This document shows, in pieces, positions 15,844 through 22,132 of a DNA stretch of 22,132 nt. The first letter of the stretch is position 1, and each line of letters starts with the position of its first letter. The notes below the pieces were generated by a model. The model searched no databases and had not been told where the DNA came from. It worked only from the letters and a program-made list of their open reading frames with translations. Source of the DNA: Firmicutes bacterium UBA2530 (lineage in GTDB: Bacteria; Bacillota; Clostridia; Tissierellales; Sedimentibacteraceae); NCBI GenBank assembly GCA_002340985.1, contig DDNC01000011.1:2967-25098 (forward strand). Direction: 5' to 3'. Both the position numbers and the translations under genes were made by a program.

Positions 15844-15879
15844 ATCGAAACATTTATGTTGCATATGCCAAACTAATTA

Positions 15880-17820
15880 TTATCTCAACACATCTAAGTC
15901 GTATTTCTTCATTTTTCTCCATAAGGTGGTTCTAGATATACCAAGTGCTTTTGCAGTAAAATTAATTACACCCATATTATCTTCTAAAGCATTTATTATG
16001 GCTTCTTTCTCAGAACTATAGAGCGTCATATAATCCTCTGTTTTAATATTGTTTTTATTATGTATCCGCTGATTGTCTAATTGATATGCAATTGGATCAT
16101 TTCTAACACTATCCACTACAATAAATTTGTCCTTAATATCACTTAGCTCAATGTGTGAATGCTTTGCAACGACCATTAATCTTTCAACAAAGTTTTTTAG
16201 TTCTCTTACATTACCAGGCCAATTATACAAGCTTAAATATTCCATTGCCTCTTCACTAAGGGTAATCGCTGATTTCCCTAATTTGAGACTGTAATATTGA
16301 ATAAAGTGTTCTACTAGATATGGTATATCTTCATATCTTTTTCTTAAAGGAGGAATCACTATTTTCAAAACATTAAGTCTATAAAATAAATCTTCTCTAA
16401 ATTTTCTTTCTATAACTAAATTGTGAAGATTTCTATTTGTTGCAGTTATAACTCTTACTTCTATAGGAATTACCTTGTTGTCTCCTATCCTCATAACCTG
16501 TTTTTCTTGAAGTACTCTTAACAATCTTCCTTGAATCGAAGGATTTAATCCACATATCTCATCCAAGAATATGGTACCTCTATGGGCTAGTTCAAATAAG
16601 CCTCTTTTACCTTTTTTATCCGCTCCGGTAAAAGAACCTGGTGCATAGCCAAACAGCTCTGATTCCAGCAGATTTTCAGGAAGTGCAGCACAATTAACTG
16701 CTACAAATGGTCCTTCTGCCTGGTTACTATAATTGTGAATACTTTGAGCCATAACTTCCTTCCCAGTCCCTGTTTCGCCCTCTATTAAAACTGTTGAATT
16801 TACTTTTGCATATTCCTTACCTATTCTTATAGATTCTTTAGATTCTTTGCTAACTCCTAAAATATCCTCGAAAGTATATTTTGCATATAGCCCAGTAGTG
16901 TAAATCTCTCTTCTAATTTTTTCTTCCATCATTTGAATTCTATTTACATCCTGCAGCATTGAGATTGCATCAACTACTTCATCATTTATCTTTATAGGTA
17001 TATTCGATACCATTATCTTGTTTTCCTGAATATTTTTAATGACCTCCATTTCACCAATGCCACTATACAATATATCAGTAAGTTCAAGCTGAGGAAGCAC
17101 ATTATCTATATGCTTTCCAATAGCCTCTTTACCATTTATCTTCAATAACTTTTCAGCTGTTGAGTTAAAAATATTTACATATCCATTTTTATCAACTGAT
17201 ATAATACCATCTTTAGAGTTTTCTACTATAGTTCTAAATCTTTCTCCTCTTTTTTTCTCCTCACGAGTAGCTATTGCTACTCTTTTTGCCTCCTCTATTG
17301 CACTAATGATAGCTTCTCTTCCAGTGTTTATAACAATAGGTTTGATGTCATATTTAGGTCCGTAGCGAGCAACAACGCCCCCTCCAATAACCACATTAAT
17401 TCCCTTACTTGCAATTTCTGAAATTTTTTCTTTAACGTCTTTTTCATCAGCAACCTGAATTATTTGGTATTTTATTCCTGTTACTTTTATGAAGCTTTCG
17501 ATTGCTGTAAGCATATTATTAAAGGCTATTATAGCAATATTGTCGCCCACTTTTTCTGCTTCCTTTATAGCATTAAATATGTCTATTACTGTTATTGGAA
17601 TCGGCACAGTGGGTATACTTAAGCCACCATTCTTTAATAGAAGCTGAGTTCCTCCTCTTGCAATAATAACATCATAGCCATTGGCTTCATACTCTTTTGC
17701 TAAATCAAGACCTCTTTCCATGGAACCTTCAATTATATGAATACTCTCTTCAAAGTCAGAAGCTGCTGACTCTGCTACCTTTACCAAATCTCTTGGAATT
17801 ATTATCGCAATCTTCACCAT
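15880..17820 (-). CDS. Sigma-54-dependent activator with PrpR_N sensor and PAS domain
   Basis: Enhancer-binding transcription factor, 646 residues. Residues ~1-185 form a PrpR_N sensor domain (ARGGTQLLL, GGGVVARYG), the domain which in PrpR senses 2-methylcitrate. Residues ~195-295 are a PAS domain (NSKDGIISVDKNGYVNIFN). The AAA+ domain spans ~315-550 with Walker A GETGTGKE (348-355), the sigma-54 contact loop GSFTGA (395-400, usually GAFTGA), Walker B TIFLDE (416-421), and NWPGNVREL. The C terminus is a Fis-type HTH (NFTAKALGISRTTLWRKMKKYDL). GGAGG precedes the ATG. It is encoded directly upstream of the catabolic operon on the same strand, so it very probably activates the promoter at 15727-15742 when it binds a pathway acid. 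No prp methylcitrate genes are present, so the ligand is likely different. Confidence 0.95.
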   Translation of the reverse strand: MVKIAIIIPRDLVKVAESAASDFEESIHIIEGSMERGLDLAKEYEANGYDVIIARGGTQLLLKNGGLSIPTVPIPITVIDIFNAIKEAEKVGDNIAIIAFNNMLTAIESFIKVTGIKYQIIQVADEKDVKEKISEIASKGINVVIGGGVVARYGPKYDIKPIVINTGREAIISAIEEAKRVAIATREEKKRGERFRTIVENSKDGIISVDKNGYVNIFNSTAEKLLKINGKEAIGKHIDNVLPQLELTDILYSGIGEMEVIKNIQENKIMVSNIPIKINDEVVDAISMLQDVNRIQMMEEKIRREIYTTGLYAKYTFEDILGVSKESKESIRIGKEYAKVNSTVLIEGETGTGKEVMAQSIHNYSNQAEGPFVAVNCAALPENLLESELFGYAPGSFTGADKKGKRGLFELAHRGTIFLDEICGLNPSIQGRLLRVLQEKQVMRIGDNKVIPIEVRVITATNRNLHNLVIERKFREDLFYRLNVLKIVIPPLRKRYEDIPYLVEHFIQYYSLKLGKSAITLSEEAMEYLSLYNWPGNVRELKNFVERLMVVAKHSHIELSDIKDKFIVVDSVRNDPIAYQLDNQRIHNKNNIKTEDYMTLYSSEKEAIINALEDNMGVINFTAKALGISRTTLWRKMKKYDLDVLR

Positions 17821-17859
17821 AGAAACCTCCTAATATTCCGGAAAACTTACTTTAAATTA

Positions 17860-17868
17860 ATTATACCA
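17860..17868 (-). promoter_or_regulatory. Extended -10 promoter of the regulator gene
   Basis: Minus-strand TGGTATAAT, a TGn-extended consensus -10 box, about 40 bp before the regulator ATG. No good -35 hexamer is seen at 17-18 bp, which is usual for extended -10 promoters. Confidence 0.55.
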
Positions 17869-17945
17869 CCTAAAATAGTTTTTGGGTAATTATATCAATC
17901 GGAACCTATAGTATTATTCTTGCATGGAAGTCCGTGCCTTTTGGG

Positions 17946-17982
17946 GCTTTCACTGTGAAAAGTGGAAGCTTTTTTATTTTTT
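17946..17982 (+). terminator. Orphan + strand terminator-like hairpin
   Basis: GCTTTCAC (17946-17953) pairs with GTGGAAGC (17962-17969, one G-T pair) around an 8-nt loop and is followed by TTTTTTATTTTTT. The T tract lies on the + strand, yet both flanking genes are on the minus strand and no + strand gene ends here. Confidence 0.6.
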
Positions 17983-18037
17983 GCTGAACTCATAATCTCA
18001 CACTTTTATGAAAATTATTATAGAAAAATAATATCTT

Positions 18038-19330
18038 TTATATAGTTGCCTGAAATATAAACAAGCCATCCTTGACTGAAAACTGATATACACCGCCATG
18101 CTTTTCCACGATATGAGCCATGCTTTTTGTGCCAAAGCCATGACCCTGTTTTTTTGTTACAGGCAAGCCCTTATGGAAGAGCGGTTCTGTATGATAGCTG
18201 TTGCGAATGTCAACGCACAGCTTTGTATTCTTGGAATACAAACGTAGCCGGATGCTGCGTTTGTTGCTGTCCGGGATAGGTTCCGAGGCTTGTATGGCGT
18301 TTTCCAAAGCGTTAGACAGGAGTGAACAAAGCTCGGTATCACTGAAAGGAAGCGAGTCAGGCAGCTTCGCTTCTATTGTCAACAGGATTCCCGATTTTTT
18401 TGCTTTGGCGGCAAAAGCGGACAAAATCAAATTGACGGTTTCGTTTTCGCAAAAGCGCATGGGCGTGATAGCATCCATGTCGGACTGAGCAGTCCGTAAA
18501 TATTCTTTGATTTCCTCCAGGTGTCCCTTGGATGCCAACCCCTGTAAAAGAGCGAAGTGGTGGCGCATATCATGCCGATAGGATGCGGCATTCTGCTGTA
18601 GCTGCCGCAGAGAAGCAAACTCTGTCTGCGCCAGTCGGAACTGCGCATCCAGCATATCCCGTTCTCTTTGGAGAGTTGCTTGTTTTTGCGTCTCAGCGTA
18701 GTAAAGGATAACAAACGCAAAATAGAAAACAGAGATTGTTGATGGCATGAACTGCACCGCCCATTTCGCACCGCGGTAAAGAACATCGGTGTAGATGGTG
18801 GTAGCGTAGTCGAACATATAGTAAAAAAGCGGCACCCCGCCTAAAAATAAGCAAGATTTAGTGGATACCTCCATAAGCTGTCGAACGGACCCGGCCACAT
18901 ACCTTTTCAGGAAATAGTAGAACAGAAACACCGCCGCAATATAAAAAACGTGGTCTGCGATTCCACTTCCTAAGGCAGCTCCAGCAAGGAGACCTACCCA
19001 GCGCGGTGCTTGACAGCAAAGATAACCGGAAAGCACGCTGACGGCGGATATGAGCCACGGACGCTTATAATATAGGGAAAAAATAAATATCAGCGGCAGG
19101 TGGATAATCAGCGGATACAGCTTTGATGTCAAATCCAAGCCCAAGATCCACCAACTGGCGGTCTGCACAAAAAGGAAAATTACACAGAGCAAGCCAGCGA
19201 CAAGCCTGTTTTTCCTTGTGGGTTCTATTCCCGCAAAGAGAACTGACACCGCTATGCCAAAGACTAGGGAAAATCCAAATCGTAAGAGTCCTATCACTGT
19301 TACTACAATATTTAAAGCACATCCATCCAT
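18038..19330 (-). CDS. GHKL sensor histidine kinase (AgrC/ComD-like)
   Basis: Membrane histidine kinase, 430 residues. About six hydrophobic segments occupy residues ~8-210 (the sensor part). A coiled-coil linker (~212-248) leads to the dimerisation/phosphoacceptor helix with SYRHDMRHHF, H253 being the expected phosphorylated His of HPK10-type kinases. The GHKL ATPase domain has an N box LLSNALENAIQA (337-348) and a G box GHGFGTKSM (396-404). The ATG begins 4 bp after the response-regulator stop codon, with AGGGGAA upstream, so the two are coupled. The kinase family usually senses secreted peptides, but no agrD/agrB-like genes are in the window. The signal is unknown. Base composition is more GC-rich than the catabolic operon next to it. 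Confidence 0.93.
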   Translation of the reverse strand: MDGCALNIVVTVIGLLRFGFSLVFGIAVSVLFAGIEPTRKNRLVAGLLCVIFLFVQTASWWILGLDLTSKLYPLIIHLPLIFIFSLYYKRPWLISAVSVLSGYLCCQAPRWVGLLAGAALGSGIADHVFYIAAVFLFYYFLKRYVAGSVRQLMEVSTKSCLFLGGVPLFYYMFDYATTIYTDVLYRGAKWAVQFMPSTISVFYFAFVILYYAETQKQATLQRERDMLDAQFRLAQTEFASLRQLQQNAASYRHDMRHHFALLQGLASKGHLEEIKEYLRTAQSDMDAITPMRFCENETVNLILSAFAAKAKKSGILLTIEAKLPDSLPFSDTELCSLLSNALENAIQASEPIPDSNKRSIRLRLYSKNTKLCVDIRNSYHTEPLFHKGLPVTKKQGHGFGTKSMAHIVEKHGGVYQFSVKDGLFIFQATI

Positions 19331-19334
19331 TTAA

Positions 19335-20060
19335 TTATTCCCCTGCCATTTGATAATTCAGATATTGCTGCTTAATCTCCCTCGCCTTGCCCTGTGCAAC
19401 AGGAACAGAGGAAAGAGTCTGTAAGGTTATCTGATGGTTTTCGATGGTATCCACATACTGCATATTCACAAGATAAGAGCGGTGAGGTTTGATAAAACAC
19501 CCATATTTCAGAAGGTTATCGCAGACAGAGGAAAAAGGCTCCGTACATTCGATGACCTTGCCGGAGCGCAGGTGATATAGCACGTTTCTGCCAATGACTT
19601 CGGCAAAAACCAAGTTGGAGATCAGTATTTTTTGTATTCCTGCATTACTCTTTACTATAACCGCATCCTCTTCCTTTTTTGTTTTGATCTGCTCCAGCAG
19701 CTCATCAAAGGTGAAGAACAATTTTTCCTTTGAGATTGGCTTAAGTATGTAGTTAATGGCTTTCACCGAATAGCTCTCCAAGGCAAATTCAGGCGAGGAT
19801 GTAAAGAATAAAATCTGCGCAGTTTTGTCAAAACCACGGATTTCCTTTGCCACATCAATGCCCGTAAACCCCGGCATAATAATATCCAGACAATATATAT
19901 CAAACCGTTTTCCTTTTTCCAAGGCCGAAATCATCTCAAATCCGTTTGGGAAGACGGCGTGTTCGCAGCTTAGATGTTTTGATGTTCGGTACAGGTCTAT
20001 TAGCTGTACCATATTGGATAGCTCGTCAATATTGTCATCACATAAAGCAATCTGCAGCAT
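19335..20060 (-). CDS. LytTR-family response regulator
   Basis: Two-component response regulator, 241 residues from the chosen start. The receiver domain (~1-120) has acidic pair D8-D9 (ALCDDN), phosphoacceptor D59 (YCLDIIMPG), T87 (FFTSS) and K107 (YILKPIS). Residues ~135-236 form a LytTR DNA-binding domain (FIKPHRSYLVNMQYVDTI is the typical conserved block). The ATG at 20060 is preferred because GAAGGA lies six bases upstream; the ATG two codons earlier (20066) abuts that site. It is paired with the GHKL kinase 4 bp downstream. Targets are unknown; the divergent region with LemA/DUF2207 is one candidate. Identification as an AgrA-like regulator is secure. Confidence 0.94.
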   Translation of the reverse strand: MLQIALCDDNIDELSNMVQLIDLYRTSKHLSCEHAVFPNGFEMISALEKGKRFDIYCLDIIMPGFTGIDVAKEIRGFDKTAQILFFTSSPEFALESYSVKAINYILKPISKEKLFFTFDELLEQIKTKKEEDAVIVKSNAGIQKILISNLVFAEVIGRNVLYHLRSGKVIECTEPFSSVCDNLLKYGCFIKPHRSYLVNMQYVDTIENHQITLQTLSSVPVAQGKAREIKQQYLNYQMAGE

Positions 20061-20066
20061 AAGCAT

Positions 20067-20072
20067 TCCTTC
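20067..20072 (-). promoter_or_regulatory. Ribosome binding site fixing the response-regulator start
   Basis: GAAGGA on the minus strand, six bases before the ATG at 20060 and directly touching the ATG at 20066, so the downstream ATG is the probable start. Confidence 0.65.
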
Positions 20073-20216
20073 TTTTCTTTATTATTCTATATTATCCATA
20101 ATAAGTTTACCATAAAAAATTAATTCCCGAAACTATGATTCATGTCGAAAAAATCATGTTTCATGCAGTGGACGGTTTTCTCAGGAAATTTCTGATAGAT
20201 TGAACGTAGAGAATAG

Positions 20217-20486
20217 ATGTTATTTCGTTCAATTACAGCAATGCTCAACAGCACTGCTGCACAGTTCGATGTGGGCTGGGACGGACAGTATGCCGTGATT
20301 GAGCCCCGCAAGACGCCCAGCGGTGATACAAGCGGTAAAAACAAGACTGTTTGTCACCTTACTTTGTTCTTTTCAATCGAAGGCCAGGATTGTGAGCAGC
20401 AGCTTAGCTTTACTTATGACACGGAGACAAACACCTCGCTTGAGGCTAATCTGACCGATATTATTGAGAGTATTTCATTGGAGTAA
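20217..20486 (+). pseudogene. Truncated stalk (copper-amine-oxidase-N-like) domain remnant
   Basis: An 89-residue frame whose beginning, FRSITAMLNSTAAQFDVGWDG, resembles the end of the repeated stalk/copper amine oxidase N-like domain of Firmicute surface proteins (family form LRDIA-x-LNGTxxQFxVGWDG). In those proteins this segment is preceded by a signal peptide and the rest of the domain; here a TAG stop lies immediately before the ATG and no ribosome binding site is seen, so the gene is 5'-truncated. The remaining ~50 residues (HLTLFFSIEGQDCEQQLSF...) are an acidic tail I do not recognise. It may still be expressed as a short orphan, but a decayed surface-protein gene is more likely. The family call rests on motif memory only. 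Confidence 0.5.
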
Positions 20487-20609
20487 TACCCTTATGTACC
20501 TACAGCAGGCAAAGAGCTTCATTTTCCTGCGGGCATAAGCTACAAAATGGGCAGGCGGACGAAGTCGTGGTCTTCGGCCTATTCAAAAATAAACGAGGAG
20601 GACTTTATT
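20487..20609. other. Gap between stalk remnant and lemA
   Basis: These 123 bases hold no clear gene. The frame of lemA stays open back to the TAA at 20484-20486 (41 codons), but the best ribosome binding site lies just before 20610, so this is probably leader or decayed coding sequence. Nested inverted repeats CTTATG/CATAAG (20491-20496, 20534-20539) and GCAGG/CCTGC (20505-20509, 20526-20530) could form a stem in the leader. Confidence 0.4.
20595..20601 (+). promoter_or_regulatory. Ribosome binding site fixing the lemA start
   Basis: GAGGAGG eight bases before the ATG at 20610; it selects this start over the in-frame ATG at 20547. Confidence 0.85.
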
Positions 20610-21164
20610 ATGTTGCCAACTTTTATTACAATTATCGTAATTGCTGCGGTCATTGTTCTATGGATCATCTCCACCCAGCGCAGACTGGTGGTGCTGGATG
20701 AAAACATCAGCAATGCCATGAGCCAGATCGGGGTGCAGCTGTCAAGCCGCTTTGATGCGCTGACGGCCCTTTTGGATTTGACAAAGGGCTACGCCAGGCA
20801 CGAAAGCGAAACGCTGATTGAGACAATCAAATCAAGAAGAAGCGTCATCACGGCAAAATCAACACCGGATGAGGTGATGCGTCAGGAAGGGGTTATTTCC
20901 GAAGCCTTGGGCAGGATTGCCATGGTAACGGAGCAGTACCCCGACCTGAAGGCCAATCAAAATTACATCAAAACCATGGACGCGGTGCAGACCTTTGAAA
21001 ACATGGTTCGCACCAGCCGTCTGATCTACAACGACAGTGTAACAAAGCTGAACCGTGAAATCCGAATGTTCCCGGTCTCCATGGTCGCCGGAATGCTGGG
21101 TTTTGGGCAAAAAGAATATCTTGTGGAGCAGGCTGACAAGGCGGATATGCCCAGCATGAAATGA
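20610..21164 (+). CDS. lemA: LemA family protein
   Basis: LemA-family membrane protein, 184 residues. A single N-terminal transmembrane helix (~4-19, FITIIVIAAVIVLWI) is followed by a cytosolic or external helical bundle with the family's typical pattern: RLVVLDENISNAMSQIGVQLSSRFDALTALLD near 22-53, then YPDLKANQNYIKTMDAVQTFENMVRTSRLIYNDSVTKLNREIRMFP near 107-152, which is the most conserved LemA block. The start at 20610 has a strong GAGGAGG. The gene ends 8 bp before the DUF2207 gene; LemA and DUF2207/TPM-type membrane proteins are often neighbours, suggesting joint action at the envelope, but the molecular function of LemA is not settled. Codons are GC-richer than in the genes before 18 kb. 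Confidence 0.92.
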   Translation: MLPTFITIIVIAAVIVLWIISTQRRLVVLDENISNAMSQIGVQLSSRFDALTALLDLTKGYARHESETLIETIKSRRSVITAKSTPDEVMRQEGVISEALGRIAMVTEQYPDLKANQNYIKTMDAVQTFENMVRTSRLIYNDSVTKLNREIRMFPVSMVAGMLGFGQKEYLVEQADKADMPSMK

Positions 21165-21172
21165 GGTGCCCG

Positions 21173-22132
21173 ATGCGCAAAAAAGTGAGCGGTCTGATTC
21201 TATGCTTTGCCTTATTATTTGCCTTCCCTCTCCCGACTTTTGCGGCAAATCAGGTCAGTACCATGGATATTCAGGCGGTCATTTACGAAGACGGCTCCAT
21301 GTATGTGACACAGGTCTGGGAGGGAGATTTTGACGAGGGAACCGAAAGCTATATTCCCATGAACGCACCCGACTATCTGACCATCAGCCAGCTTACGGTC
21401 TCCGACCAAAATGGGAGCTATGAGACAGTTTCGGATTGGAACATTGACTGGAGCTTTGAAGAAAAGGCGAGAAAATGCGGCATCCATGATACGGACAGCG
21501 GGTATGAAATCTGCTTTGGCATCAGCCGGTATGGGCGAAACCGCTATGCCATTGAATATAAGCTGGACAATGCGGTGGGCGGTTACAGCGACAGGGACGG
21601 GGTCAACTTCCGATTCGTAAACGACGGGATGAACACCACCCCCACCGATGTGAAGATTGAAATCCGACTGGCGGACGGCACACCCATCACCGATGAAACC
21701 GCCGACATATGGGGTTTTGGCTATGATGGACAGGTGGAATTTTCAGACGGCGCTATTCTGGCCTACACGGAAAGCCCCATTGCTCCCGAAAACCATGTGA
21801 CGGTACTGTTTTCTCTGGAGAAAGGAATCCTGTCCCCCTCACGGCAAGAACAGGGCAGCTTTGAGGAAGTAAAAGAAACTGCCTTTTCAGGCAGCGATTA
21901 CGATGATACCGGCGAAGAAGTATCCACATTTGAAGCGATTGTCACGATGCTTTTGTCTATCGGACTCCCCATCGGGCTGATGATTTGGTTTTCCAGAATG
22001 AAAAAGAAACGTGCGGAGAAAAAAAGGCAGAGATTTGCAGAGCGGTTCGGGTATTTCAGGGACATTCCCAACGACGGCAATCTGAGTGCCACCTATGCGC
22101 TGGGACGGATGTTTGATGTGTGTGAGGACGGC
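21173..22132 (+). CDS. DUF2207 membrane protein, 5' part of gene
   Basis: The frame runs 320 codons from the ATG at 21173 to the right window edge without a stop, so the C-terminal part is missing. Residues 1-25 are a signal peptide (MRKK, hydrophobic core, cleavage near TFA-AN). Residues ~27-255 are an extracytoplasmic beta-rich domain of DUF2207 type (MDIQAVIYEDGSMYVTQVWEGDF at the start, then RYAIEYKLDNAVGGYSDRDGVNFRF). A transmembrane helix follows (~258-277, IVTMLLSIGLPIGLMIWF) and then a basic cytoplasmic segment (RMKKKRAEKKRQRF). GAGGTG precedes the ATG, partly overlapping the lemA stop, so the two genes are coupled. The function of DUF2207 is unknown. GC-rich relative to the rest of the window. 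Confidence 0.85.
   Translation, partial: MRKKVSGLILCFALLFAFPLPTFAANQVSTMDIQAVIYEDGSMYVTQVWEGDFDEGTESYIPMNAPDYLTISQLTVSDQNGSYETVSDWNIDWSFEEKARKCGIHDTDSGYEICFGISRYGRNRYAIEYKLDNAVGGYSDRDGVNFRFVNDGMNTTPTDVKIEIRLADGTPITDETADIWGFGYDGQVEFSDGAILAYTESPIAPENHVTVLFSLEKGILSPSRQEQGSFEEVKETAFSGSDYDDTGEEVSTFEAIVTMLLSIGLPIGLMIWFSRMKKKRAEKKRQRFAERFGYFRDIPNDGNLSATYALGRMFDVCEDG

Noticed and set aside
18427..18786. 119-codon minus-strand frame within the kinase gene
   Set aside because: Alternative frame of the histidine kinase, which has complete motifs in its own frame.
20120..20344. 74-codon minus-strand frame upstream of the response regulator
   Set aside because: Overlaps the stalk remnant on the other strand, has no ribosome binding site and no recognisable family.
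20859..21248. 129-codon minus-strand frame over lemA and the DUF2207 start
   Set aside because: Antisense shadow; lemA and DUF2207 have correct motifs and ribosome binding sites.
1..22132. CRISPR arrays, insertion sequences, prophage genes and rRNA
   Set aside because: No regularly spaced repeats, transposase, integrase, phage structural or rRNA sequence was seen.

Overview
The window looks like a stretch of chromosome from a low-GC, probably anaerobic Firmicute of the class Clostridia. This rests on AT-rich coding sequence, strong purine-rich ribosome binding sites, short U-tailed terminators, a DacF-type D,D-carboxypeptidase, and a GHKL/LytTR two-component pair. No species can be named from the sequence alone.

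Positions 1-4100 are housekeeping, all on the + strand: the 3' end of a cupin-domain gene, serS, nfo (endonuclease IV), a dacF-like D-alanyl-D-alanine carboxypeptidase, and tRNA-Arg(CCT) with its own promoter and terminator.

Positions 4300-17820 hold ten genes, all on the - strand, that form a catabolic locus. In transcription order they are: a PrpR_N/PAS/AAA+/Fis sigma-54 activator; then, after a 244-bp gap with a good -24/-12 element and two inverted repeats, a threonine-aldolase-like enzyme, a class V glyoxylate aminotransferase, FdrA, a DUF1116 protein, a DAACS transporter, a DUF2877 protein, an FAH-family protein, an amidase-signature enzyme and a LeuC-like aconitase-superfamily large subunit. 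FdrA + DUF1116 + DUF2877 is the set (fdrA/ylbE/ylbF, also allF/allG/allH) linked in E. coli to oxalurate (oxamate) carbamoyltransferase, which makes oxamate and carbamoyl phosphate. A glyoxylate aminotransferase could feed it oxalurate from ureidoglycine, and the amidase could hydrolyse oxamate. The transporter has the residue pattern of a non-amino dicarboxylate carrier. The LeuC-like protein has no small subunit here and has an altered active-site serine; the aldolase differs from LtaE at several active-site positions. The locus is therefore best read as an anaerobic ureide/oxalurate-type or hydroxy-dicarboxylate degradation system whose exact substrate is unknown. It is the most interesting part of the window.

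Positions 18038-22132 differ in base composition (visibly more GC-rich, especially after 20.5 kb). They hold an AgrC-like GHKL histidine kinase and a LytTR response regulator on the - strand, a remnant of a stalk/copper-amine-oxidase-like domain, and a LemA gene followed by a DUF2207 membrane-protein gene on the + strand; the DUF2207 gene runs off the window end.
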